Position numbers and translations under genes: made by a program | DNA from: Gammaproteobacteria bacterium | GTDB taxonomy: Bacteria > Pseudomonadota > Gammaproteobacteria > Pseudomonadales > Pseudomonadaceae | Assembly: GCA_012728415.1 (NCBI GenBank) | Contig: JAAYFD010000062.1 | Location: forward strand, 1 to 36,934 | Length of the DNA stretch: 36,934 bases | Reading direction: 5' to 3' | The notes under the pieces: generated by a model | Databases searched by the model: none | What the model saw: the letters and a program-made list of their open reading frames with translations, nothing else | Told to the model about the DNA's origin: nothing | Part shown: one piece after another, positions 1 through 7,107 of the stretch | Numbering within the stretch: position 1 is the stretch's first letter | How the letters are laid out: every line of letters begins with the position of its first letter

Positions 1-147
1 GCACATTCCACAGCCGCCGCCACGACAGCCGACATCAATGGCGTCGCAGCAGGTGCGCTCCAGCCCAGCCAGCAGGGTCTCGCCAGCCCGGACCTGGAAC
101 TCTTTGTTACGGTTGATCACGGCAATGTTGTAGGTTGTTGTGGCCAT
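1..147 (-). CDS. dmpQ: Phenol hydroxylase-associated 2Fe-2S ferredoxin, DmpQ-like (3' end outside window)
   Basis: Partial gene; the ATG is at 147-145 and 49 codons are visible before the window edge. The start MATTTYNIAVINRN is followed by a plant-type ferredoxin cysteine cluster (C-R-G-G-G-C-G-M-C) that runs off the edge. A strong ribosome site (AAGAGGA) precedes the ATG. It lies 26 bp downstream of dmpP in the same orientation. In the known dmp/phl operons this small ferredoxin reactivates catechol 2,3-dioxygenase by reducing its oxidised iron. By inference, meta-cleavage genes (dmpB and beyond) lie just outside the window on this side. The last cluster cysteine cannot be seen. Confidence 0.85.
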   Translation of the reverse strand, partial: MATTTYNIAVINRNKEFQVRAGETLLAGLERTCCDAIDVGCRGGGCGMC

Positions 148-173
148 ACTGATGTCCTCTTGAGCCCGTTGTG

Positions 174-1232
174 TTACAGACGCTTGAACAGGGCAGAGCG
201 GCGTTGTTCGGTGGCTCCGTCCAGGGCTGTGAGAAACTTTTCCATATGGATGTCGTTTTCGAACAGGCGGCCCTGCATCAGGGTGCTGATGGCTGCGTCG
301 ATCATCGGTGGTGGTCCGCACATATAAGCCTTATGACCCTCCATGCGCCCGTCGAAGTGCTCTTTCACTGCTTCGTGGACAAAACCGGTGAAGCCCTGCC
401 AATCATCTTCAGGCCTTGGTTCGTTCAGCGCGGGGATGTAATGGAAGTTGTCGTGTTTTAGCGCCAGCTCTTCCATCAGTTCACGGTTGTAAAGCTCGGC
501 CAGGTTGCGCGCGCCCTGGAACAGATACATCTGGCGTTCGTCGCCGGCTTCCAGCAAGTCCAGCGCCATTGATTGCGGGCTCGATAGACCGGAGCCGCCG
601 GCAATGAAAATGATGTCCTTGCTGTCGGAGGTGCGGATAAAGAACTGGCCATAGGGACCAGACAGCTCGATTTTTTCACCTACCTGCAGCTTCTCGTGGA
701 TATAGGTGGTGCCGGCACCTCCTGGCACATGACGGATGTGCAGGTCCAGGTGGTCATTGCAAGATGGAGTACTGGCAATGGAAAATGCCCGGCTGCCGAC
801 ATCGGGAATCTCCAGGTTGATATACTGGCCGGCCTGAAACTCCATGGGGCGATCCAGCTTGATCCGCACTCCCTTGATGGTTGGGGAGAGCGCTTCGATA
901 CTGATCACTGTGCCGCTGTAGTCTTCTACCGGCAGACCCTTGAAGTCCGGGTCGACATCGATATCGGCCTCTATGGTGAGGTCAGATTCGGGCAGGGCGC
1001 AGCAGGCCAGCACCTTGCCTTCCTCGCGCTCCATGTCCATCAGGGCAAAGGGCGAGGCGTCACCGAGGTCGACGTCACCGTCGAGCACCTGAACCTTGCA
1101 GGTGCCGCAGGTGCCGTGACCACAAGCAAAGGGTAACCAGACGCCCTGGCGTAGAGCTGCGCTAAGAATGGTTTGCCCTTCTTCAACTTCGATGACATCG
1201 CCGGTCGGTTCTACGGTTACTTGATAGCTCAT
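174..1232 (-). CDS. dmpP: Phenol hydroxylase P5 reductase component (FAD / 2Fe-2S)
   Basis: 352 residues, the usual DmpP length. It passes electrons from NADH through FAD and a 2Fe-2S centre to the diiron hydroxylase. The N-terminal ferredoxin domain (about 1-90) has cluster cysteines C37, C42, C45 and C77, the first three within GHGTCGTC. It is followed by an FAD-binding barrel (RAFSIAS) and an NAD-binding domain (GGSGLSSP near the middle, CGPPPMIDAA near the end). The protein ends SALFKRL, very close to the DmpP C-terminus (SALFKRI) that I recall. It follows dmpO by 26 bp in a single transcription unit. Cytoplasmic. Confidence 0.96.
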   Translation of the reverse strand: MSYQVTVEPTGDVIEVEEGQTILSAALRQGVWLPFACGHGTCGTCKVQVLDGDVDLGDASPFALMDMEREEGKVLACCALPESDLTIEADIDVDPDFKGLPVEDYSGTVISIEALSPTIKGVRIKLDRPMEFQAGQYINLEIPDVGSRAFSIASTPSCNDHLDLHIRHVPGGAGTTYIHEKLQVGEKIELSGPYGQFFIRTSDSKDIIFIAGGSGLSSPQSMALDLLEAGDERQMYLFQGARNLAELYNRELMEELALKHDNFHYIPALNEPRPEDDWQGFTGFVHEAVKEHFDGRMEGHKAYMCGPPPMIDAAISTLMQGRLFENDIHMEKFLTALDGATEQRRSALFKRL

Positions 1233-1258
1233 GATCGTTCCTTACTGCTTGTTGTGAA

Positions 1259-1618
1259 TTAAACGCCAGCGTTCTGGTAACCCCTGTCAGGGGTCTGGAA
1301 ACGCAAGACACTTTTATGGCCAACTCCCTGTTCGGCCAGGCTGGCATCCAGCTTGGGTGTAAAGGGCTTGCCATCGAGCAGCCAGGTGGCTTCGTCCCAA
1401 TTGATGTCGTTGAACATCGGGTGGGCGCTAAAAGCCTCTGCCATCACAGTGTCACGCAATTCCTTGAAGGTCAGCGTGGGCGGAACCGGGTAGCAGAAGG
1501 GGGCACAGAACATCAGATGATGGTCCCAGCCGACATAGTTCAGCTGATTGCCATGAAAATTTTTCTGCAGGTCCAGTGGTTCAAACTTGTAACCGGGTTT
1601 CAGTGCTGTAACAGCCAT
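1259..1618 (-). CDS. dmpO: Phenol hydroxylase P4 (gamma oxygenase subunit)
   Basis: 119 residues, matching the P4 / DmpO family. It is the small gamma subunit of the (alpha-beta-gamma)2 diiron hydroxylase that converts phenol to catechol. The sequence carries the family-typical MFCAPFCYPVPPTLTF stretch in the middle. The ATG follows a strong AGGAGA ribosome site. Directly upstream, between dmpN and this RBS, lies a perfect 8-bp GC-rich stem-loop (1633-1651), which may set its expression relative to dmpN. Confidence 0.93.
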   Translation of the reverse strand: MAVTALKPGYKFEPLDLQKNFHGNQLNYVGWDHHLMFCAPFCYPVPPTLTFKELRDTVMAEAFSAHPMFNDINWDEATWLLDGKPFTPKLDASLAEQGVGHKSVLRFQTPDRGYQNAGV

Positions 1619-1632
1619 GGTTCTTCTCCTGT

Positions 1633-1651
1633 GCCGGGGCGGAGCCCCGGC
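1633..1651 (-). other. Intercistronic GC-rich stem-loop between dmpN and dmpO
   Basis: GCCGGGGC (1633-1640) and GCCCCGGC (1644-1651) form a perfect 8-bp stem with a 3-nt loop. There is no T-run after it on the transcribed (minus) strand, so it is unlikely to be a rho-independent terminator. It sits a few bases before the dmpO ribosome site in the widest gap of the operon (60 bp). A role in mRNA processing or 3'-end protection of the dmpN message is inference. Confidence 0.6.
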
Positions 1652-1678
1652 TATTGTTGTTATGCGGAATGCTTGTGC

Positions 1679-3181
1679 TTAGGCAATGTTTTTCCAGGTC
1701 TTCCAGCGCTTCTCGTCCGGAGAGCCGCGGTAGTCGAGGTTGTCGGCGCCCAGGTTGAGCTGGTAATAGTCGCGCAGCACGGTTTCGACATCGGCACTGC
1801 CGCAGTTGCCCTGGAAAATCTGATGAACCGGAAGCCAGGCCTGTACATATTTTTCCGGCTCGTTATCAAAGATGTGCTTACAGCCATCCGAGCAAGTGTG
1901 GTAGGTCTCGCCTTCGTAGACGCTGGAGCGGTAAGAAATTTGCGTCGGGTCGTCCATTTCGGTGAAACCCATCGGAATCTGGCAGGTGCTGCACAGCATC
2001 GGCAGGGCCTGGCTGTAGAAGCGCTTGCCTTCGGCTTCCATCTTCTTCGCCAGCTCCCAGCGCGGACGGTAGTACTTGTCAAAGGTGTCCGGATACTTGG
2101 CGCTGAGCCAGTCCATTTCTTCGTCGGATGGCACCCAGGTGTGGAATCCGGCCGCATGGCCATAGTTGTAGAAAATCCAGGCCGCCTGGTGGGAGATGTG
2201 TTCTTTTTCCTTGGTGCAGGTTTCAACAAATTTGGGCATGCGGATGCCGTAACGGGCCAGGTCTTTGAACAGTGCGCCGCCGGCTTCTTCAAAGTAGACT
2301 TCCCAGGCCTCTTTCCAGGACATCACCTTGTTGGGCAGCTGGTAGTCCATCATCATGCCGACCAGCGACAGCAGACGGGTGCCACGCCAGAACCATTTGT
2401 CGATGTACTTCTGCACGATGGGCACGTTGTCCTCGTGCTGCTCCAGCAGGAACTTGATGATTTCCAGACCCAGGGTCATGTGGCGGGCCTCGTCGGACTG
2501 GGCCGAGAAGCCAAAGGTGCAGGTGGCCATGTCGCCGTTATAGGCGGCACCGGACATGAAGGGCACAAACAGCAGGTTGGTCAGCACGTACTCGAAGCTG
2601 AAACTGATGGCCACCAGGAATTCGAACGGACCGGCGGTCCGGGCATCGTCAAAGAATGACTTGGGCACGGACAGGTACCAGACACGGTCGTGCATGTGGG
2701 TCCAGTCCTGGAAGCCGTCGAAGTACTTGTTGTAGTGGCTCATGGCGTGAATCTGTGTCTGCACGTGGCGCAACTCGTCAATCGACTGCATCTGGCAGGC
2801 AACCCGGGCACCGGCACCACCAAACTGGCGGCCGACATGGGCGTAACCCTGATAAGCCTGATATTCCAGCGGGGAGACGCCGGTCAGGAACAGCTTGATG
2901 GCGTTGACATAGCGGGCGTCCGCTACGTTGAGCTGGCCGTTGTTCTGCGCAAAGGCGTCAAAGATGGCGTAAAGCTTCTTCTCTTTTTCGGCCTGGTATT
3001 TCCAGTAGGCGTCCATGGTCAGGCGAAAAGGGTCTTCCCACTTGGACCAGTCGGTGATCTTGATGCCTTCAAATTCTTCGTACGGGAAGGCTTCTTTGCG
3101 GTCGGCGTAGGAGTATTCCCAGTCCAGATCCCGGGTGAGGGCGCGATATTTGTCTTTTAGATTCAGTTTTTTGGCTGTCAT
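1679..3181 (-). CDS. dmpN: Phenol hydroxylase P3, large (alpha) diiron oxygenase subunit
   Basis: 500 residues; the catalytic subunit of the multicomponent phenol/toluene monooxygenase. All six carboxylate-bridged diiron ligands are visible at family spacing: E106, E136 and H139 (IDELRH), then E197, E231 and H234 (SDEARH). These match the toluene/phenol hydroxylase alpha-subunit pattern. The C-terminal part holds CSTCQIP and a second cysteine motif (HTCSDGCKHIF), a YHS-like region seen in this family. It lies 21 bp after dmpM. Substrate preference (phenol versus toluene or alkylphenols) cannot be read from the sequence. Confidence 0.97.
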   Translation of the reverse strand: MTAKKLNLKDKYRALTRDLDWEYSYADRKEAFPYEEFEGIKITDWSKWEDPFRLTMDAYWKYQAEKEKKLYAIFDAFAQNNGQLNVADARYVNAIKLFLTGVSPLEYQAYQGYAHVGRQFGGAGARVACQMQSIDELRHVQTQIHAMSHYNKYFDGFQDWTHMHDRVWYLSVPKSFFDDARTAGPFEFLVAISFSFEYVLTNLLFVPFMSGAAYNGDMATCTFGFSAQSDEARHMTLGLEIIKFLLEQHEDNVPIVQKYIDKWFWRGTRLLSLVGMMMDYQLPNKVMSWKEAWEVYFEEAGGALFKDLARYGIRMPKFVETCTKEKEHISHQAAWIFYNYGHAAGFHTWVPSDEEMDWLSAKYPDTFDKYYRPRWELAKKMEAEGKRFYSQALPMLCSTCQIPMGFTEMDDPTQISYRSSVYEGETYHTCSDGCKHIFDNEPEKYVQAWLPVHQIFQGNCGSADVETVLRDYYQLNLGADNLDYRGSPDEKRWKTWKNIA

Positions 3182-3202
3182 TGCAGTAACCTCTTGTTTT
3201 AG

Positions 3203-3472
3203 TTATACGTTCCAGCGGATGCAGAATTGGTCTTCGTCTTCATCGACGTTGCCGCCCAGGGTAATCATGTTCAGGTGCAGTTCCTGGACATCCCAGTCGC
3301 GGCCAATTTTTTCCTCAACGGTCTCGCGCTTGATGCACAGCGAGCCTTCGTTTTCGATGCGGATCATTGCCGGCTGGTGATTGACGGTGACACCAGGGTT
3401 GTCTTCCACAATGGCCTCCACGATGTAACGGGAGTCGTCGTTGTCTTGCAGGGCGATATATACCTTGGCCAT
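3203..3472 (-). CDS. dmpM: Phenol hydroxylase P2 regulatory (effector) protein
   Basis: 89 residues with no cofactor motif, the size of the MmoB/DmpM effector family. These proteins bind the hydroxylase and couple electron transfer to oxygen activation and turnover. The start MAKVYIALQDNDDSRYIVEA and the internal NHQPAMIRIENEG stretch are family-like. The gene starts 10 bp after the dmpL stop. Position and size in the K-L-M-N-O-P order strongly support the call. Confidence 0.94.
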   Translation of the reverse strand: MAKVYIALQDNDDSRYIVEAIVEDNPGVTVNHQPAMIRIENEGSLCIKRETVEEKIGRDWDVQELHLNMITLGGNVDEDEDQFCIRWNV

Positions 3473-3482
3473 GGGATGCTCC

Positions 3483-4469
3483 TTACTGGTCCAGTCCGAG
3501 TTTTTTCAGGCGCTCGCCCAGGTACTGGTCGGCGTTATCGAGGGCGTGTGCGCCCAGCGCGGCTTCTGCTGCGGGTTTGAAAGCAGCCAGCGCCTTGTCG
3601 CGCCAGACGGCGATCCATTGCTGCAGTTGTGCCTTGTTCTCGGCGGATTCGGCAGCTACGGTTTTCAGCACACTGTCGAGCCAGCGGGTGGTGTCCTTGT
3701 TCCAGTCATGAACGATTTCCGTCAACAGGGCTATGTCACGACCACCCATCTCCACCAGCTTTTCGTCCAGTTGTACATAAAACAGGTGGTACATCAGGCT
3801 GTCGATAATCAGATCCTGGGCCAGTACCACTTCAAACCAGTCCTTGACGGTAGTGGTTTCTTCGCACAGGGCGCGCAGCCCCTGCCAGGAAGGGCTTTCC
3901 ATCCAGGCCTGCTTGGCCTCAGCCAGGGTCATAGCGGTATTGCCGTCGAGGATCAGGCCGATGCGGGACAGGTACTGGGCAATGCCGAGACGGTCCATGG
4001 CGTTGTAAATCAGCGCCTGGCTAATGGCGGTGCCGTAACCAAAGGCGCAGCCATACATGTTGTTCAGGTTGGCGGTATGCTCAATATGGCGCAAAGGGAT
4101 CAAGTGGTTGATCAACAGCTGGCGAACCTCGTCGGACAGGTTGTCTACCAGATTGCGTTTTTCAAAAAAACTGTAGTTGCCTTCCGCGTTCTCCTGCAAT
4201 TTGGCACGGTTTTGCACGTAGGTGCCGTAGTAGAACTGGCGTGGGTCCCTCAGGTCGTACCAGTCATTCATGACGATGGCGGTACGCCTCTTGTCATTAA
4301 GCTCAAACTCGGGCTGCCACAGCGGGCGATAATGGAAGTTGACCTCGGCCTGCAGGTCATAGGTTGCTTCCTGGTATCGTGATGCAGGTTTTTCGCCAAA
4401 ACGGCGCTCGATGTTGGCAAAACTGTGACGAATGGGTTCCAGTGTTGCTGTTTTGATTTCGATACTCAT
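3483..4469 (-). CDS. dmpL: Phenol hydroxylase P1, beta oxygenase subunit
   Basis: 328 residues, the usual size of the beta subunit of soluble diiron hydroxylases. It shares the ferritin-like helical fold of the alpha subunit but lacks a complete set of iron ligands, so its role is structural. The conserved N-terminal region reads RRFGEKPASRYQEATYDLQ. The gene starts 33 bp after dmpK and is followed closely by dmpM. Second in the operon. Confidence 0.95.
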   Translation of the reverse strand: MSIEIKTATLEPIRHSFANIERRFGEKPASRYQEATYDLQAEVNFHYRPLWQPEFELNDKRRTAIVMNDWYDLRDPRQFYYGTYVQNRAKLQENAEGNYSFFEKRNLVDNLSDEVRQLLINHLIPLRHIEHTANLNNMYGCAFGYGTAISQALIYNAMDRLGIAQYLSRIGLILDGNTAMTLAEAKQAWMESPSWQGLRALCEETTTVKDWFEVVLAQDLIIDSLMYHLFYVQLDEKLVEMGGRDIALLTEIVHDWNKDTTRWLDSVLKTVAAESAENKAQLQQWIAVWRDKALAAFKPAAEAALGAHALDNADQYLGERLKKLGLDQ

Positions 4470-4502
4470 GGATAAACCACCCTGGTTGATTGTTGTTGTC
4501 GG

Positions 4503-4805
4503 TTAGGTTCGGTTCTGGTTGCGGGACATCAGTGTGTCTTCGCCGTAACGCCACTTTTCAAGTTCGTCGTCGACTGCGGCCATCTGTTCGGGGGTCATGT
4601 GCACCACCCTGTTCAGTTCACAAAAGTGTTTGAAGGCTTCCGGTGGCATGACCAGCTCGACAAACAGGGAAGGGTCGCCAATGGCAAAGTCGAATTCGAC
4701 AAAGCGGGAGCCTTCTTCGCTGCGTACGCGAATGTATTTGGTCAGTTCGTCGAAGCTCTGCCTGGGCCGGGCGTCCGGGTTGGAGTGAAGCTTGAGCTCT
4801 GGCAT
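4503..4805 (-). CDS. dmpK: Phenol hydroxylase P0 assembly component
   Basis: 100 residues, the DmpK / P0 family. In the known system this protein is needed for productive assembly of the active hydroxylase, probably for iron insertion, and not for catalysis itself. The family-like stretch RFVEFDFAIGDPSLFVELVM lies in the middle. It is the first gene of the operon. The ATG is at 4805, with GAGG about 8 nt upstream, and the sigma-54 promoter ends 57 nt before the start codon. Confidence 0.93.
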   Translation of the reverse strand: MPELKLHSNPDARPRQSFDELTKYIRVRSEEGSRFVEFDFAIGDPSLFVELVMPPEAFKHFCELNRVVHMTPEQMAAVDDELEKWRYGEDTLMSRNQNRT

Positions 4806-4862
4806 CTGCTATAACCTCAAGAAGTTGACTTGTTATGGGTTTTGTTGTGTCGCCGAAACTAT

Positions 4863-4878
4863 TGCAAGGCAGGTGCCA
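4863..4878 (-). promoter_or_regulatory. Sigma-54 (-24/-12) promoter of the phenol hydroxylase operon
   Basis: Read on the minus strand the site is TGGCAC-CTGCC-TTGCA. This matches the RpoN consensus TGGCAC-N5-TTGCA at every fixed base, with GG and GC at the required spacing. Transcription should start about 12 nt past the GC, near 4851, giving a leader of roughly 45 nt before dmpK. Phenol hydroxylase operons of this type are classically driven by RpoN with the phenol-sensing activator DmpR. No activator gene is in the window. Confidence 0.9.
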
Positions 4879-5003
4879 GCTTGGTGGTGAATATGTTTGC
4901 TTTGTTTTAATAGATTGATTTGTATCGATATTTTACTTGATTGCGACTTTTGTCTTAGCTGCTTTAGTGGCATCGAAGGAGTGGTTTTTCGGGTGTGGCA
5001 AAC

Positions 5004-5057
5004 TCTTGCATCTCATCAAAACATCAGCTGCTTATTCGCGTTTGATGATTTGCTCAA
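5004..5057 (-). promoter_or_regulatory. Candidate DmpR/XylR-type upstream activator sites
   Basis: TTGATGATTTGCTCAA (5042-5057) resembles the 16-bp XylR/DmpR upstream activating sequence (TTGAtcaaTTGaTCAA family). A weaker related copy in the reverse orientation, TCTTGCATCTCATCAA (5004-5019), matches it at 11 of 16 positions. They lie about 155-205 bp upstream of the predicted dmp start, the usual range for these activators. Centre spacing is about 38 bp, a little wider than the roughly 30 bp of well-known examples, so the second site is less certain. The distal site also lies 42 bp upstream of the divergent gene at 5099. Confidence 0.5.
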
Positions 5058-5098
5058 TTAAAATAAAAGCCACTAGAACAGGTCTGGAGGAGAACAGC

Positions 5099-6058
5099 AT
5101 GACAGACAGAAACACGCCTCGGATCGGCATTATCGGGGCCGGAGCCATTGCCGGTTTTTATGGCCTGATGCTGCAGCGCTCGGGACTTGAAGTACGTTTT
5201 CTTGTCCGTAGCGACCAGGAAACTTTGCGTCGTGATGGCCTCAGTCTGCGTAGCAAAAGCCTTGGCGATATACAGCAGCATCCAGTTCAGGTATGCAGCC
5301 AGATAGAGGAGCTCGACGACTGTGACTGGATACTGGTCACCACCAAAACCACAGCCAACGCACAGGTTGCGGAGCTGCTTAAGCGTCTGCCGACCCCGGT
5401 GGCAAAGGTTGTTTTACTGCAAAACGGCTATGGCAATGAAGACCAGATGCGTGCGTTGTTGCCGGCACAGATGTCACTGTTTGCCGGCCTTTGTTTTATA
5501 CAGGTACGGCGTACGGCTCCTGGCCAGGTCTGGCACCAGGGCGGTGGCAGCATCAATATCGGCTATCACAGTGGTGCAGCCAGTCAGGAGCAGGGAGTTG
5601 GGCAGGCCGGGGAACTGGTCTGGCTATTCAATCAGGCCGGGGTGAAGTCGGAATGTGTCGATGCAAAGCAGGCACGCTGGCAAAAACTGGTCTGGAATGT
5701 GCCCTATAACGGGCTTTCCGTGGTGCTTGACGCTGATACCAGCAGCATGATGAATGACCCCTCCTGCCTGGCCTTGATCACCGACCTGATGCAAGAGGTG
5801 GTGGATGCGGCTGCAGCTTGTGGTTACCCGCTGTCAGAAAAACTGATACCTGCCATGCTGAACAGCACTCGCCAGATGGGCAATTACTATCCGAGCATGC
5901 ATGGCGACTATACCGACAGAAAACAGCTGGAGTTGCAGGCCATTTACCGTGAGCCCTTGAAGGCTGTACGGACAGCGGACGGCGACATGCCAAAGGTGGC
6001 AGCGCTGTTGCAGCAACTGGAGTTCATTCAGGCCAGGCTCGATCGCGAGAAGCAGTAA
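5099..6058 (+). CDS. Ketopantoate reductase-like (ApbA/PanE family) oxidoreductase
   Basis: 319 residues. The Rossmann motif GIIGAGAIAGFYG at the N-terminus and LVTTKTTAN fit the ApbA/PanE family, which reduces 2-dehydropantoate to pantoate with NADPH. The helical C-terminal domain has the family features KLVWNVPYNGLSVVL and SMHGDYTDRKQLELQAIYREP. The ATG at 5099 is chosen because GGAGGAG lies about 8 nt before it and the Rossmann motif starts at once. It is divergent from the phenol operon and shares its control region. Many PanE-like paralogues act on other 2-oxo acids, so a role in pantothenate synthesis is not assured. It could be co-regulated with dmp. Confidence 0.82.
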   Translation: MTDRNTPRIGIIGAGAIAGFYGLMLQRSGLEVRFLVRSDQETLRRDGLSLRSKSLGDIQQHPVQVCSQIEELDDCDWILVTTKTTANAQVAELLKRLPTPVAKVVLLQNGYGNEDQMRALLPAQMSLFAGLCFIQVRRTAPGQVWHQGGGSINIGYHSGAASQEQGVGQAGELVWLFNQAGVKSECVDAKQARWQKLVWNVPYNGLSVVLDADTSSMMNDPSCLALITDLMQEVVDAAAACGYPLSEKLIPAMLNSTRQMGNYYPSMHGDYTDRKQLELQAIYREPLKAVRTADGDMPKVAALLQQLEFIQARLDREKQ

Positions 6059-6406
6059 GCGGTTGGCAGCTGGCGGTATGGTTTGCGGGCCACAAAGATA
6101 GGGGAGTGCAAGCTGCTTAGATCGAGAAATAGCGCCAGAAACCTTGACAAGAAGCGGGTTGTGCACATGCGTGGGGATAGTTAGCGTTTTATTTGACGCT
6201 TTGCTTTAAAGCATTCTTTCAGTTGTTTTTGTTTTTATAACCTGTTGATTGATATGAAATAAAAACCGAATGATCAAAAAGCGGACAATTTGCCCGAAGT
6301 CCTCGAAAGTAGCTGCTCAGGCGAATCTGCTTTCAGGTTGTGCACATGGTTATCCACAGCTCCTGTGGATATGAAAGTCAGTGTGGAAAACGGCCAAGAG
6401 GACCTG
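6059..6406. other. Convergent intergenic region with DnaA-box-like cluster and AT-rich stretch
   Basis: No gene is supported here. The region lies between the 3' ends of two convergent genes, so it needs no promoter. It holds DnaA-box-like 9-mers: TTGTGCACA at 6159-6167 and 6338-6346, TTATCCACA at 6350-6358 (perfect consensus), and on the other strand ATATCCACA (6364-6372) and TTTTCCACA (6382-6390). Between the first and second copies, about 6181-6285 is clearly AT-rich. A 13-bp direct repeat, GGTTGTGCACATG, occurs at 6157-6169 and 6336-6348. DnaA titration or origin-like function is inference. Confidence 0.55.
6351..6371. repeat. Perfect inverted repeat made of two facing DnaA-like boxes
   Basis: TATCCACAG (6351-6359) and CTGTGGATA (6363-6371) are exact inverted copies separated by CTC. 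As RNA this is a 9-bp stem with a 3-nt loop, but no T-run follows on either strand. As DNA it is a pair of head-to-head DnaA boxes. It could also help stop converging transcription. Confidence 0.6.
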
Positions 6407-6991
6407 TCAGGCCAGCTGGTATTTTCTCAGCAGGGCCATGGCCTGATTGACCTGCTGCAGGCATGCTGTGCTACCACCGCGGTCTGGGTGATGCTGGCTG
6501 GCCAAACGGCGGTAGGCAAGCCTGATCTCACGTGCTTCCGGCATGGGCTGGTCGGCTGCAAAGCCCAGGCAGGTCAGGGCGGCTGTTTGCTCATCGTTTC
6601 CCCGGATGCGGCTAAAACTGCCATCAAGCATGGCTGTAATGTGGTCGCGGTCTGTCGTTTCCAGCTGCTGCATGTCCAGATAGTAGTTGCGTAGCGAGTC
6701 TGCCGCGGTCAGCCCGGGCTGGCCGGCGCTGCGTTGTATAACGCGGATGCACAGGGTATTGATTTCCAACTGCAGCTGCTCGGATGCCAGCCACTCATCC
6801 AGCCGGTACAGCGCATTGAACAGTGTAAAGTGAGTGCGAAACAGGCTTAGCGGCTCACGTAAGTCTGCTTCGGAGAACACTGGCCATTGCCGCTCACGTA
6901 GCAAACAGATCAGCTGGTATTCGCTCAGCCCGTCGGGATGCAGGCGAAGCTGCTGTAACAAAAAGTTGAGCAAAGGATCTTGTTGGTTCAT
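6407..6991 (-). CDS. DnaJ-related protein with C-terminal J domain
   Basis: 194 residues from the ATG at 6991; an upstream TTG at 7057 is in frame but less likely. The N-terminal two thirds match the DNAJ-related domain of gammaproteobacterial proteins (LLNFLLQQLRLHPDGLSEYQL). The C-terminus is a short J domain with the HPD tripeptide (ASQHHPDRGG) that stimulates Hsp70 ATPase. The zinc-finger and Gly/Phe regions of true DnaJ are absent, so it is a type III J protein, probably a DnaK co-chaperone for an unknown client. It is transcribed divergently from ttcA. No strong RBS is seen. Confidence 0.85.
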   Translation of the reverse strand: MNQQDPLLNFLLQQLRLHPDGLSEYQLICLLRERQWPVFSEADLREPLSLFRTHFTLFNALYRLDEWLASEQLQLEINTLCIRVIQRSAGQPGLTAADSLRNYYLDMQQLETTDRDHITAMLDGSFSRIRGNDEQTAALTCLGFAADQPMPEAREIRLAYRRLASQHHPDRGGSTACLQQVNQAMALLRKYQLA

Positions 6992-7107
6992 GGTGTCATC
7001 TGAACAGTTGGCACAGGTTTTGTCCAGACAAGTCTGCTGTGATACAGGACTGACCAAACCCTCAAATAAGGGTAAAATACGCCGCTTTACCTTTGGTGAG
7101 TATGGTT

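Noticed and set aside
4996..5010. Second sigma-54 promoter facing the PanE-like gene
   Set aside because: GG and GC are one base too close; RpoN promoters tolerate spacing changes poorly. Kept only as a finding.
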